A DNA stretch of 64,000 nt from Tetraselmis striata (lineage: Eukaryota > Chlorophyta > Chlorodendrophyceae > Chlorodendrales > Chlorodendraceae), in the NCBI GenBank assembly GCA_006384855.1, contig VCJN01001247.1:30426-94425 (forward strand), written 5' to 3'. Below, piece by piece: positions 1 through 11,474 of this stretch (the first letter of the stretch is position 1; the number at the start of each line of letters is the position of its first letter). The notes under the pieces are model-generated. The model saw only the letters and a program-made list of their open reading frames with translations, was not told the origin of the DNA and searched no databases. Made by a program: the position numbers and the translations under genes.

Positions 1-118
1 ATGCAGCGAGATGTCCCAAGGATGGCGGCTGGATGCCGCAGGTGGCCCTGGATGCTGAAGCATGATCCTGCAGCTTGGCCACCTCGTGAAAATTGGATGC
101 GGGGGTCGCTCCCACGCC

Positions 119-377
119 TTAGTGGGGCAGACCGGCTTGTGATGGCGATGCAGTAATGACCATGTTGAGCGGCTTGGAGCCTGCGCGCCTGGTCTTGTTT
201 AAGGATCCCACCACCTTCTCTAGGAGGACCTGGGCGGAATCGCTGATCGAATTCCCTGCAGACATATCGATAAGAACATCACGGTCAATACATACCACAC
301 AAACCTTAAGCGACCACCCATGGCACTCCGTGTGTTGTTCTTAGCAGAGCGTGTGGTGTGAGGATTAGCAAGGCGGA

Positions 378-413
<36 letters not shown>

Positions 414-3400
414 GGTAAGTCGCATCACTCCCGGGGGTGGGGGGCGAACTCACGGTACAGGTACAGCCCCTCAAGAGCGATGGTGGTGGCCCAGCCACCG
501 TCACTGTTCTGACGCGGCTCCAGCGCTTGTGCGAAGGCAGACGCACCAGCATCGCCAATACCATTGACTGCAAACAGAGCACAGCGATCATGCTGCATGC
601 CAGCGTCAGGAGGCACGAATGACAAGTACTTTACTCCGAGACACACATCAAAATCTATCCTATGCTGCATTCGAGACCGAGACGCTACCATGACTTCCAT
701 ATCACCACACATACCTATGTCATTGGATATGTATGTACATATATACATATTAATGAGTAGGCCTCCTTAATAGGTAGGACAAGAGTGGGATATAGAAGAG
801 GAATGGGTGGGTGGGGAGGGAGTGGGGCAAATGCAGGATACCGTCGAGGTCCAGCTTGAGCAAGACGGTGGCAGGTGCCCAGCTCCCATCGGCATTCTGG
901 CGCGGCTCAATTGCCTTGGCCACTGCGCAAGCGCCTTCGTCGCCGATATTGTTCCCTGCAGACGAGCAGGCAGTCCTCGCGGCTTACCACCTGCAGAGCC
1001 AATCGCGCATCCTGCCGCTGTCCCCGCGCATGCCAACCTTGCGCCCCCGATCCCACCCCGGCGACTTACTGGGGAGCAGAAGGTTTGTCAGAGCAGTGCC
1101 AGGCGCCCAGGTGCCGTCGCTGTTCTGCCGCGGCTCCACGGCCTTTGCAATGGCGATGCCTCCCTCTGCGCCGATGCCGTTCTCTGCATTCATGCGCCCG
1201 CCAATCAGTGAAACCGTATCCAGCACCGGGAGCATCCCCCAGCATGGCACGCAGCAAGCAGGTACGGCATGGAGCCACCACGCACCTCCAAGCCAGAGCC
1301 TTTTGAGCGCCGTCGCGGGTATCCAGGTGCCGTCCGCACCCTCTTTTGGGTCCATGGCACTTGCAAGAGCCGCAGCTCCCTCCGCACCAATGGAGTTGGC
1401 TGCGGCACAGCATCACAAACCAATCAGTGCCCGGTGTGTTGCAGTGTCTAGAGGACGGTGGGTCGCAAGGGAGGACATGCCCCCAGGCCATTGCGCCCAT
1501 GGGGTACAGGTGCGTTCACGGGATGGCGGGTGCCTACTGCCGATGTCCAGGGTTTCCAGGCATGTGCCGTGTGTCCAGCTGCCGTCTGTGCTCTGGCGTG
1601 GCTCCAGTGCTTTTGCGAGCGCCACAGCGCCTTTGGCTCCGATTGCATTCACTAACACGCAGCAGAAAGGGTTTCAGCGCGGCATGGATGTGGCCGCCCT
1701 CGCTGCCCTATTTCCTTTTCGCTAAAGCAAACCACGGTGTCAGCTAACATCAAGCTGGCCATCAGCGGCTCGCAGCGCACCTCCCAGCCAGAGCACCTTC
1801 AAGGCGGTCCCCGTCACCCAACTGCCATCCGCATTCTGCCGGGGTCCCAGGGCGCTGGCCAGAGCGCGCGCTCCCTCGGCGCCTGCTTCATTGTCTGCAG
1901 TCCCGGACATCCATAACACTCAGCTGCGCCTCCCTGCCACTGTTGTAGAGCAACACAGCCACCGAACCCTGTGTACGACCCGGCGGCGGGAAGGGAGCTC
2001 ACTGTAGAGGTACAGCTCCTCCAGCGCCGCTGCCCGAACCCAATGCCCGCTACCATCTTTCCGCGGCTCCAGTGCCCCCGCCAGAGCAGTCATCCCTTCG
2101 TCGCCCATGGAGGCAGCTGCATGGCCGCGAAAATCGCCAGTCAGCCACAGGGTGCCCACGCACGCCTTGCGCTCCCATCCCCCACCGCACTCGCAGACAG
2201 GCGGATGGCGCTCACCGCCAAGCGAAAGCACGACCAATGCCGTAGCGGTGGACCAGCCGCCATCAGCGTTACGCCGTGGCTCCAGCAGGCGCGCCAAGGC
2301 CCCAGCCCCTTCGACACCGATGGAGTTCTCTGCAGTACGTGGCATGGCATGGCATGGCATGGCATCACACGTTAGATGCGGTGCCAATCGGTGCGCAGAT
2401 CAAGAGACCTCTGCTACCGGCTGGCGTCGGACTGCTCCTACCCGATGTTGCACTGCTTGCGTGGGCCATGCAGCCTACTGGTCAAACACTGGGCTAGTGG
2501 TGTGATTGCTTACTGGCGAGATCCAGCTCTGTGAGGGCAGTGGCATGATCCCAGCTGCCGTCATCTCGCTGCCGGGGCTCCAGCGCCTTGGCTAGCGCCG
2601 CAACCCCCTCCGGCCCAATGAAGTTGTCTGTGGAGTGGAACAGAGAAAAACTGCTGAGCGGATGCGCCCCCCCCCCCCCCCCCCCCCCCCTGGGGATTTC
2701 CCCAACTTGCTCCCTGCATAGCCCTGCTGGGCAAGGGAAGCAAGCGCATCGCCACTTACGGCCAATGCTGAGCTCCGTCAGGGCACAAGCATGTGTCCAG
2801 CGTCCGCTGTCATTACGCCGCGGCGTCAATGCCTCAGCCAGAGCCGCAGCTCCTTTGTCTCCAACACTGTTGCCTACGAATGCAGCTGACATCCATGAGT
2901 CCCCCCCCTGGCCCCCCCCTTTCCCCCTGAGGCGCCCACTTTAGCCTGCCAAGCCTGGACTCTCTTCCCTCACATGCCGGCCCGCATCGGGCCACTCACT
3001 TCTCAGCAGCAGCGATGTCAATGCCGTGGATTGCACCCACTTGCCGCCGCCATCTTGCCTGGGCGTCAATAGCCTGGCGACCGCCGCCGCACCCTTGGCG
3101 CCAATGCAGTTATCTGCACAGCGACACAGTCAGGAGCGCTCCCTGCACGCTAATCGCGCTGATTGCTCGAGCAAGGCTAGCAGAGAGGCCGCTTACTGCA
3201 AAGGGTCAGCTTCTTCAGGCAGGTCATCACTGTCCAGGAGCCGTCCTTGTTGGGGCACGGCTGAAGAAGGACGGTCAGAGCCTCCACCTCTGCGTCGGTC
3301 AGGCCCCAAACTGCGGCAGCGGTATTGAGACCATGGGCTCATTCTTTGCAGCACAGCATGTATAACGACCTGTTGCCAACTCGGGCAGCTACACAGGGGG

Positions 3401-3617
3401 ACAATTCCCTGGAGTGCGGGAGGGAATGCGCACCTCCACAGTCCAACTGGGACTCCTTGAAACGACGCGTCCATGCAGCAAACTTGTGGACCGGCCTGAG
3501 CTGCTCCGCCAGGCCGCCCTGAAAGCGCTCATGTTGCAATAACACAGTGACAGCGCCCGCCACCTGGTGTTCATGCTCCTGGATCACGGTGCGCCCTTGG
3601 GTCTGCGCACATGGCAA
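119..3617 (-). CDS. Leucine-rich repeat protein (ribonuclease-inhibitor-like), one repeat per exon
   Basis: Exons read on the minus strand: 3434-~3602 (5' limit unresolved), 3197-3310, 3000-3113, 2760-2873, 2514-2627, 2216-2329, 2003-2116, 1781-1894, 1538-1651, 1286-1399, 1070-1183, 842-955, 454-567 and terminal exon 119-255 ending in TAA. All twelve internal exons are 114 bp, have consensus GT/AG ends and interrupt codons in phase 1, so each encodes one 38-residue repeat. The consensus is roughly N-x-I-G-x-E-G-A-x-A-L-A, then LEPRQN-x-DGSW, then TAL-x-x-L-x-L. The first and last blocks match RI-type LRRs (usually 28-29 residues); the middle PRQNxDGSW block is an extra ~10-residue insertion. 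Such proteins are generally protein-binding scaffolds; no catalytic domain is visible. The open frame at the 5' end reaches 3617 but opens with TTG, so a further upstream exon is likely. Splicing is inferred, not demonstrated. Confidence 0.82.
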
Positions 3618-5038
3618 TCACCTCTGATATATCACCGAAACACCATGTGTGTGCGCCTGCTTATTCCTGGTACCTGGCGTAGCGTGAGATTTACGACGTT
3701 TGAATCATCCGCCAAGCAAATAGGGGACTCGTCACCTCCTCCTCCTTTCGAACCCCGACGTGACCGGGGGCGTCGCTGTCATCGCCTCCTGTCACCTCGA
3801 CGGTAATAATCCCTGCGCTCAGGTCCCGCAGCCCCTCTGCTCTTGCTCTCTCGTCGTCTTTGCCGCCCGCGTCCCCGAAGCCTGCTTTCGCCGTCCTTGC
3901 TGGCTCGCTTAGCCCCTGCCCCGCGGCGCTTCCCGAAGGACTCTTAGCTCCGACTCCTAGAGTCGCAGCAAGGGGGGGGGGGGGGGGGGGGTGCACGGGG
4001 ACCAAGGTTGAATATAGCGAGCGTAGTCTGCGCCTGCTCGAAGCCGATGTTGCGATTCCAACCGCCTCTCCTACGGGTATCTGCGCACGGTAATTATCAT
4101 AAAAGGCATCATCGGGCATCAAAGATGAAAACCCCCTCGCAAAATGACTATGCTGGTGACGGTATTGATAGTCGCGGCATACATCAGCCGCAGGCAGTTT
4201 CCTGTACTCGGAGGGAGGAGGCGAGGCAGAGCGGAGGCTGACATATACTCCCTCTCCCTGGCACACACAACAGGCCTCCCTCTGGATCTTCCAAAAAATC
4301 ATAGGTATGAGAAACGGGTCGACACATAGGGATTGTCGCAGCACAAGGTAGCGCCACCACTCAGCGTTCTTGTGGTGTCGTCGACCACATTTTCCGATAC
4401 AAGTAAAGCTTAATAATCCACGCTGCAGCGCGTAACAAGGCGCCGGGTCGGCTCACCTATGCTCCGAGTTGCCGAATCGTCAGTGCTGACGCGACGAGTT
4501 TCCAGCAGCTTGGACTGGTTGCAGCCCATCCTCGTTTTGCAGAGGCGCGGGAGCCCCGGTGAGAGTACGAGTAGGCACCAACTAAGTGCCCGCTTGAAAG
4601 GACGGGACGACGCGACGGGACATCAAGTGCGTTACAGTACCAGGTGCAGTAGTATCTGCGAGTAAAGCGACGCGTTTCAGCGCAGTCTCGAAGGCCATCC
4701 GTTGAGCATGTGGTGTGGCAGTCGCTAGATATTCAAGCACGGCGGATTCTTGTTTTTTGTGTCGCCAACTCTGCGTCGCAGCAGGAATCGGAGTGGCCCA
4801 GGCATGTCGACAGTTGGGCACTACGTGTTTTTCGCTGCCTCACACCATCGGTCGGGCTATGCGGCTATCAGGCGCCCACGCGGTGCCGCGTCACGATCAC
4901 ATGGTAGGCGCAGTAGTGGCAGCATGTAGCGACTAATTTGTGTACGTACACAAATCCGTAAATATTATACGTACAGATAGATGAATCCGTTTATGTACAT
5001 GCTTAAATACATCTATACCATGTACACACACATAAAAT
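3618..5038. other. Intergenic stretch without a convincing gene
   Basis: An open frame of 217 codons on the minus strand (3691-4344) has low-complexity Pro/Ser-rich sequence, spans a poly(G) tract near 3973-3991 and resembles nothing I recognise; I do not call it a gene. The AT-richer stretch 4930-5040, with many TACAT/TGTACA motifs, precedes the LINE-like fragments. It could hold the promoter of the LRR gene. Confidence 0.4.
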
Positions 5039-5590
5039 GTGTATTGCTCAGACGTTATTCAGGTATCCTCAGTCGCTGTCCGCAGGACTGCAGACGCAGA
5101 TGCAGATGCTATCATTGAGCAGATACGGGTACCTGTTGAGCGCTCCCTGTTGGGCGACATACAACGGGGCTTGGCTGCGCGGGACGCGGCGTGGCATAAC
5201 ACAGAGCCCGGACACAAGGGTCCTCTTCGAGACATCCTGGATATGTCGGAGTACACGGGCATGGTCTTCGGCACAGTGGGTGAGGTGAGCAAGGGGGTGC
5301 ACCGCACAGTGCGTGGTATCGCATGCTTGGCTGCGGACCGGGGTGCCCTCTCATCGCGGGGCACTCGGTGCATCACCAGGGCTCACCAGGAGGCCTTGCT
5401 CGCAAGAGATTTCCTCGGGGTCCTGAGCTTGGTAGCCGCTCGAGAGCGTGCTCGCTGCCTCATCAGACGGCGCAGATTCGTCTCCCATCCCGTTGCTGAA
5501 GCTGCACAGCACGTCCGAGGATCACCCACACACACATGTGCTCGCGTGGCCCGGACTCTGAACCGTGTGCGCATCACTCCTGTACCGTAG
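5039..5590 (+). pseudogene. LINE-like reverse transcriptase C-terminal fragment, copy 1
   Basis: An open frame of 183 codons. The part from residue ~33 (ERSLLGDIQRGLAARDAAWH) through GMVFGTVGEVSKGVHRTV to the Arg-rich end resembles the conserved region downstream of the RT domain in non-LTR retrotransposons of algae and other protists: a DR/RD-AxW block, then Gly-Pro, then a VFG-x-x-GE-x-S block and a basic C terminus. No RT catalytic domain is present, so this is a 5'-truncated remnant. It is a near-duplicate of 6100-6555 in the same orientation. The family assignment rests on my recollection of this C-terminal pattern, not on a search. Confidence 0.55.
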
Positions 5591-5884
5591 GGAGTAAGGA
5601 TCCCCAGAAAGGATTACGGTAGCAAGGATTACAGACTGCTCGCAGAGTACCCTACGGCCACGGTGTCGCCGAGCGATGATTTTCCGGTAAATGTGATACC
5701 AGATCTGGCTCGTACCAGTACAGGGAACTTTACAACCCCGTCACTGTTGACCTATACGGCGACGCGCTCATGAACCTCCCGGCGCCTGGAGACGCTCACT
5801 GGCGTGTACAGCACGACGCTATCGCAGATGCCTTCCGCGATCACAGTGTTCAGGACCTAGGTATCGCGGTACGGCGGGAGGTGG

Positions 5885-6628
5885 ATGACTTGTTCCAGCA
5901 CTCAGGCAGTGCCTCTCGGCAACACCGTACCCAAGGATGAAATCAAGGACCTAGTGCCGGACACAGAGCTCTCCCTTCCGGCGTTCAACGTCGTGACCGG
6001 GAGTTATGATCCCCGGAGCTTGAAGTCCGCGCTGCTGGAGTTCAAGACTATGCGGTACGGGGTCAAGTACGCTGCAGTGCCCCGGGCAACGGCTATGGAT
6101 CGGTTTGAGCGCTCCCTGTTGGGCGACATATATACAACGGGGGTTGGCTGCGCGGGATGCGGCGTGGCACAACACGGAGCCCGGACAGAAGGGTCCTCTT
6201 CGAGACATCATGGACATGTCGGAGTTCCGGGCATGGTCTTCGGCACAGTGGGTGAGGTGAGCAAGGGGGTGCGCCGCACAGTGCGTGGTATCGCATGCTT
6301 GGCTGCGGATCGGGTGGCCCTCTCATCGCGGGGCACTCGGTGCACCACCCGGGCTCACCAGGAGGCCTTGCTCGCAAGAGATTTCCTCGGGGTCCTGAGC
6401 TTGGTGGCCGCTCGAGAGCGCGCTCGCTGCCTCATCAGACGGCGCAGATTCGTCTGCCATCCCGTTGCTGAAGCTGCACAGCACGTCCGAGGATCACCCA
6501 CACACACACGTGCACGCGTGGCCCGGACTCTGAACCGTGTGCGCATCACTCATCCATCCCGCCTTATGCGGGATGCGGGCCGCTTTTGGGCGGCTTGCTG
6601 TGTTGATTTCCTAATTATGGGGAACTGA
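5885..6628 (+). pseudogene. LINE-like reverse transcriptase C-terminal fragment, copy 2
   Basis: An open frame of 247 codons. It extends further 5' than copy 1 and preserves the preceding block (LPAFNVVTGSYDPRSLKSAL, then a KYAAVPRA-type segment), which fits the viDxKT-x-x-Y region of LINE-like ORFs. After ERSLLGDIY a 4-nt insertion (extra TATA) shifts the frame, so the stretch equivalent to GLAARDAAWH of copy 1 is scrambled. A 1-nt deletion about 95 bases later restores the frame just before GMVFGTVGEVSKGV. The remaining ~300 bases are almost identical to copy 1. The paired indels show decay without selection on this segment. Confidence 0.55.
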
Positions 6629-6959
6629 TGCGCCCTGTTTGTAATAATTCACACCAGTACATGGAATAACTGCCTTTTTGTAATTCACACCAGTACAGGT
6701 AAAATAAGGCCAGTCAGAATTCACACTTTTTTTTTTCATCAGGGCTTAACAAATGCTCACTACAAACACGACTAACAGAAACTAGCGACCATGAAAGGGT
6801 GCCAGCAAAAGAGAGACATAAGCCTGAAACCAAGGTCGATCAGGAGGCCAGGGAGCCAAGAACCAAGGAGGAGCCAAGAGAATCACGAAGTCGCCAAGTA
6901 GCCAGGAACCAAAGGGACCACCGCCCCGGGGTAGGCTATCAACCGCGGCGAGGACGCTT

Positions 6960-7720
6960 GCAGCCAATGACCCGGGTCATAGCAACACAGGCCGACGAGC
7001 GACGCGACGCGGGCGTAGGAGCACCATCATGTGCCGCGCGCGCGGCCGCGACCCCGCCAAGGTTGTCTGCATGTGCCATGTTGATGAGCAAGGAGGCCGA
7101 CGAGCGGCGCCACGCAGACAAGAGCTCGCCGATTTTTTTGCCAGTGTGTGTGTGTGGCTTGCTAGCTTTCGCGAGCTCCACCAAGAAGGCCTCAGCGTGC
7201 GGGGCCAGCGAGCCAAGCTCGAAAACGGCGAAAGGAACAAAGCGAAGCATGTCGGCGGCGTTTCGGACACCCTCGTCATACTTATGGATTTTGTGGCGCT
7301 CTGCAGCCCGCAATGCAGTCGTTGGATCCGAGGTTGACACGCCGAGGATAGGGGCGCAATGGTGGTATCGACAACAACCGTGTTCCCGCGGATACCACCA
7401 TACCCAAAAAGCCCAACATCGGCCGGCCGGCCGTCGCTGCCCTTCGGAAGAGAAACAAGCACCGACGGGTCCGAGGATCTTGACACCCACGCCAAGCGCG
7501 GACTTCACGTCGTGGCAGACGTCGGAAAAGCCATGTGCCGCCCACTCATCGTGTGCGGCGTGATTGGAGTCGCCCCCGGAGCAACGTGCCACGTGATCAG
7601 CGTATGCGACCGCCCAAGTAGAGAGAGTGAAATCCACGCGAGCATCCTCAAAACGGGCTAGCATACCTTGTACCGAGTCGGAGCAAAAAACACAGGGGCA
7701 TGGCTCGCCAAGGGAGAGGA
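6960..7720 (-). pseudogene. LINE-like retrotransposon ORF, C-terminal fragment with two frame switches
   Basis: On the minus strand the frame starts near CPCVFC and an H-x-x-RC segment (a zinc-knuckle-like Cys/His cluster), runs to about GPVGACFSSEGQRRP, then continues sensibly only in another frame (RPADVGLFGYGG to VVVDTTIAPL). It then returns to the first frame (DPTTALRAAERHKIHKYDEG, RFVPFAVFELGSLAPHAEAF). That order, Cys/His cluster, RPADV-VD-T, AAxRK-x-xKY, FVPFxxxxxG, is the typical end of algal LINE-type ORFs. Two frameshifts mean the copy is dead. The upstream RT domain is not in the window. Confidence 0.6.
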
Positions 7721-7913
7721 CATGAGCCGCCGGAAGGCCAAATGGGCCTCGAGATCATATACTTACAAACATAGGCAGTCACGAGGGCGGCATGCCGCTC
7801 CACCAACCCCCGAGCCGCGGAGCTCACTCCCATACTAGCTCCATGGAAGCGGCAAAGGCTAACAAGAGGGCCGTAGAGGAGAGGAGGAAAAAATGAGGCA
7901 GGGGAGGAAGTCC

Positions 7914-8527
7914 GCGAGGCGGCGATCACTGCCTTCGCGGCAAAAAAAAAACCAAGCATGGTGTTGCTGCTGCCCCACCTGACTCGTCTGTGGACCACGT
8001 CGCCGATACCGGCGACGAGGAAGACATCGTGCTAGGCAGCGACATCAAGGAAGATCCGGCCTCAGATGTGTCGGAGCCCAAAAAGGCTAAGAGGCGAAAG
8101 GTGACCTCCCATGCTCGTCTCGAGCTGCTGCATGGCATTTGTGCTCGTGCGGAGGACGATCATGAAGGCGGCACATAAGGGGAGGCGGATGTAGTGAACA
8201 AGTTTCAGGAGAACCAAAAAGCTGAAAGAGAGGTGATAGCCCCCCTTTTCTTCGCTTCGCCAATTCGGCTGACTTTGCTTTGCGGTGGTTGTCGGACATT
8301 GCTTACATTATGTGCATACAAATGGGTGACTCCAAGAAAAGGAGAAAGAAGCGCAGCAAAGCAGGGCGGAGGGGGAGGCAAAACGAGCTGAGCAGCGCCA
8401 TGAGATGACTGGCTTCCTCAAGGTTGTAGTGAACATGCAAGAGGATAACATGCAGCAAAGCGAAGCAATGATGCATATGATGAGAGATTCCCAGAATGCT
8501 TCGGTGATGATTGCAAATGCACTTTGA
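7914..8527 (+). pseudogene. Possible PIF/Harbinger accessory (Myb/SANT-like) protein, C-terminal part
   Basis: Two stretches of plausible coding sequence lie on the plus strand: ~7914-8178 (acidic, followed by a bipartite-looking basic signal KKAKRRK near 8080-8098) and ~8335-8527 (Glu/Lys/Gln-rich likely coiled coil ending in a TGA). They are in different frames and the first ends in a stop at 8176-8178. This is either an intron or decay. PIF/Harbinger elements normally carry a second gene for a Myb/SANT DNA-binding protein, often convergent with the transposase, and this ORF is convergent with the transposase relic at 8.6-10.1 kb. I see no Myb domain itself, so the assignment rests on position and composition. 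Confidence 0.35.
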
Positions 8528-8559
8528 AAACTGGCGGACAAATTCTGAGAGAAAGTTTA

Positions 8560-10145
8560 AACAAACTAGACCCTCTTAACGGCGCAGCTTGCAGCCAATC
8601 CTTGTTTATATCATGGCCACGTGTACCGGGTGCCACTTCATAAATCACAGACCGGTATTCGGCATAGCCGCCTGACGTGTATGTCTTCAAGTCCGGAGCT
8701 GGCATACCGAAATACGCGCCAAACACAGACGTTCCGTACATGCATTGATAGCATTGATAGCTGCGCGATAGTGCATGCCTATCGCCCTCTGTCCAATCTT
8801 CTGCGTCTTGAGGTTCTGCAACATGGGGAAAAGCTGTGTGATGGCCCCGTAGCCCCACTCCACGGTTGTACGTGATGTGTTCATGACCTGCAAACAATGC
8901 GAGGATACAGCCAATATCAGCTCGCGACTCTAAGTGTCAGTAATCTATAGTGCAAGTATGCTGAGAAACCGTGGTATGCGCACAACTTGCTGTACTGATA
9001 TTGGACGCTGCCAGGCGGACGCTGCCCAAGATGGCGTTTAACCCCGTTTGGACGTATCTACTAAGCAAATAAGTCTCATCACCATACGTGACGTACTTCA
9101 CGCCCAGCGCTGTCTGCATCTCATGCATCTTGTCCTCAAAGCGGTTGTCTTCTGAAAGGTTGATGTCGTTGCGGTGGCCTTCAGCCGGACGAAAGAAATG
9201 GAGCCACAACGCATCAGGCGCCTATACACATACATAACACACCGACATGTCAGCAACACGCATGATACGCCGCGCACAGACGCGCACATGTATACGCGTC
9301 ACGGGGGGGGGGGGGGGGGGGGGCTCACATGGACGCCGTGCCACTTGAGCACATCGCCCCCATAGTAACCATTGTAGTTGGTGTTCTGCCACGCTGCAGC
9401 ATAGCGAGACCGGGCAGAGTTCCTACCCGTGCCATATAAGAAACCAATAAACGGGATGTCTATTCATGTTCTCTCTTTGATTAACTCGGTGTATAGAGGG
9501 AACCGTCCGCTCAAGGCGTTGCAACCGCTTATTAGCAACTTGTGCCAGAATTTATCATTGAGCCACTCGCAGAAAACATTGAACCCCATGGATATGCGAG
9601 TTGGGACCATCGGAAGGTGCAGCTGCTTCTTAGAAGTGTCTACGGGCATGACAGCCTAGCCAGATCGAGTGCACAACAACAAACTCCTCACCAGTGAGTG
9701 ATCTTGTGGCGGCTCGGCAGGTCGAGGCGGTCCGGCACCCCAAGAGCAGCGGAAAGAGCCTTCACGTCGGTGGCGTTGTGCCATCGGAAACGGTCTTGGA
9801 AGGTCGCCTTTGAAAAGTAGTTACCAGTGAAATGATGGGAGGCGCCGCCGAGCCCTTGAGATTGCGGCTCATTTGCCCATACATTGGTCCGAAGGGCGTG
9901 TATGGCCCACGCACGCCGACCCGCAACAGCAGACATGCTAGCAAGGGCGAATTCCACCATACCTTCCACGCCGTCGCTACTCTGAGAGATAATAATGCCA
10001 CTAGGGTCCCACGACGACGGGGCGGTGGAGGCGTTAGCGAGCCCGGGCGCCACCCTGGAGAAACAAGGATGGCGCCTCGGCGCCGGCCACAACGGCCCCG
10101 GCGCGTCGTTTCGTCTCTCGCCGGTCTTGCGCTGGCAGCTCGCAA
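8560..10145 (-). pseudogene. PIF/Harbinger-like DDE transposase, degenerate
   Basis: Read on the minus strand, pieces occur in the order expected for HARBI1-like transposases. The N-terminal block (RFRWHNATDVKALSAALGVP) ends at a donor at 9686-9691. Next comes a block around 9467-9650, then PFIGFLYGTGRNSARSRY and NGYYGGDVLKWHGVH, an intron 9222-9328 carrying a poly(C) tract, then RPAEGHRNDINLSEDNRF and YGDETYLLSRY, and after a further gap RTTVEWGYGAITQLFP and YGTSVFGAYFGMPAPDLKTY. The second D (GDETY) and the E (VEWGYG) are present. The first D, expected in GF-I-DGT, is Y here (GFLYGT). There is an in-frame TGA at 9464-9466 and a frameshift near 8740 inside a 9-bp tandem repeat. The copy cannot encode an active enzyme. 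Confidence 0.72.
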
Positions 10146-11227
10146 CGATTGCTATTCACCATCGCTACAAAACCCTAAACCATATGAAACGGCTTCGGCA
10201 CCCCTGCGGTACAAATGTGGTGTACCGCGTCTCGCGTGGCCGGCGGCGGGCTGTGGAATGGCGACGGCGCCGTGCGGCGTTGGCGAATTGGCCCATGCTG
10301 CAACACCCGCGCCGGACAGGGCGCCGAGGCCCCGCGACGTATGTACCAGTCTGCGATGGTGCATCCATGGAACCCATGGGTGCGGAAGGCCAAATTGGAG
10401 GGGGAGTTTTTAAATTTACATCCACGTTAACAACACGAACTGTCCCGGCAATAAAGTCCCCCCTTCATTTTGTGGAAGGTCCCTATTGAGCAGCGGCAAC
10501 AGGAGTGCGAGTCTAGACGATACAGCGCCACGACATCAATAAAGCGTTACATATACTTAATTTACTCGTAGTCTCGGCGTTTCGTCGTAGACTATATACG
10601 CAGTTTTGCAGTAGTAGAGTCTCGAAGTTCACGACAACATACTACTGTTTATTCAAAATGCCCGGGCCCTGCCATAGCGGTTATGGCCATAATCTCGATG
10701 TCCTGAATCACACTCCAGTATGTGCACCTGTCAAAACCGCCCCTTCTTCTATCATCGGGATTCATCAATACGCGGGACGCTATACATGGTCCAGTGCTTT
10801 ACCACAATACCGCCGATGCATACTGTATGGGGGGGGGGGGGGGGGGGGGATATCCGCCCCCAATGACTACCTTCCGACTATTAATTGTGACACGGCCTCT
10901 CGGCTCGGGCACTCCCGGCCCTTGACTGCACACAACACACATGCCTTACATGCCCAGGTACCTTCCATGGGTGCATACCACGGTACCTTGGAGGGCTGGC
11001 AAGTCATAGTGGCGTGCACGTGGGTGGTACGCGGTCGCGATGTCGGACTGCTTTTGTGTCCCACTATTTCAAATAAGGGAGATAGGCAAGGGGTAATAGC
11101 CGTAAAGTGCGTACGGAAAGGGCGGGTGGGGGAAGGGGGGGGGGGGGATTTGCGGCAAAAAGCCGCAAAAAAGAAGGAGAGGGCGGATGATGGTGCGGGC
11201 ATAAGGGCATCACAAAAGTAAACTAGT
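10146..11227. other. Sequence between transposon relics; no gene supported
   Basis: Open frames here are short, overlap each other on both strands and cross a poly(G) tract near 10828-10849. The only notable local features are that homopolymer and an A/G-rich segment at 11130-11190. The 5' end of the PIF/Harbinger element probably lies in the first few hundred bases, but I could not identify terminal inverted repeats by eye. Confidence 0.35.
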
Positions 11228-11474
11228 GACCCCATCTAGCAAACGAGAATGTTTTTTATCGATGGGTGCCTACTAGGGTGACCAATGCTTTCTGCCGAGG
11301 ACGGCACGCAAAGTGCTAAAGCACCAAGACTGCCCGTGCATGGGTGCATTGCTATGTGGCCGCCACGTCAAAATGGCGTGGCGTAGAGAACACGGGCAAC
11401 CGGTGCCGACACTACCCGCATACCTGAGGGTTAGGGGAGGGAAAGGAAACCCCAAGAACACATCACTAAACATT
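11228..11474 (+). repeat. Dispersed repeat R, copy 1
   Basis: A ~250-bp sequence starting near CCCCATCTAGC, containing CTAGGGTGACC, GGCACGCAAAGTGC, ATGGCGTGGCG and ending in GGAAACCCCAAGAACAC. The same blocks in the same order occur at 17881-18143 (same orientation) and, reverse-complemented, at 53530-53748. Copies 1 and 2 bracket the recombinase relic and tandem array, suggesting terminal direct repeats. Confidence 0.7.

Noticed and set aside
3691-4344. 217-codon minus-strand open frame
   Set aside because: Low-complexity, translates a poly(G) tract as poly-Pro, with no domain or splice support.
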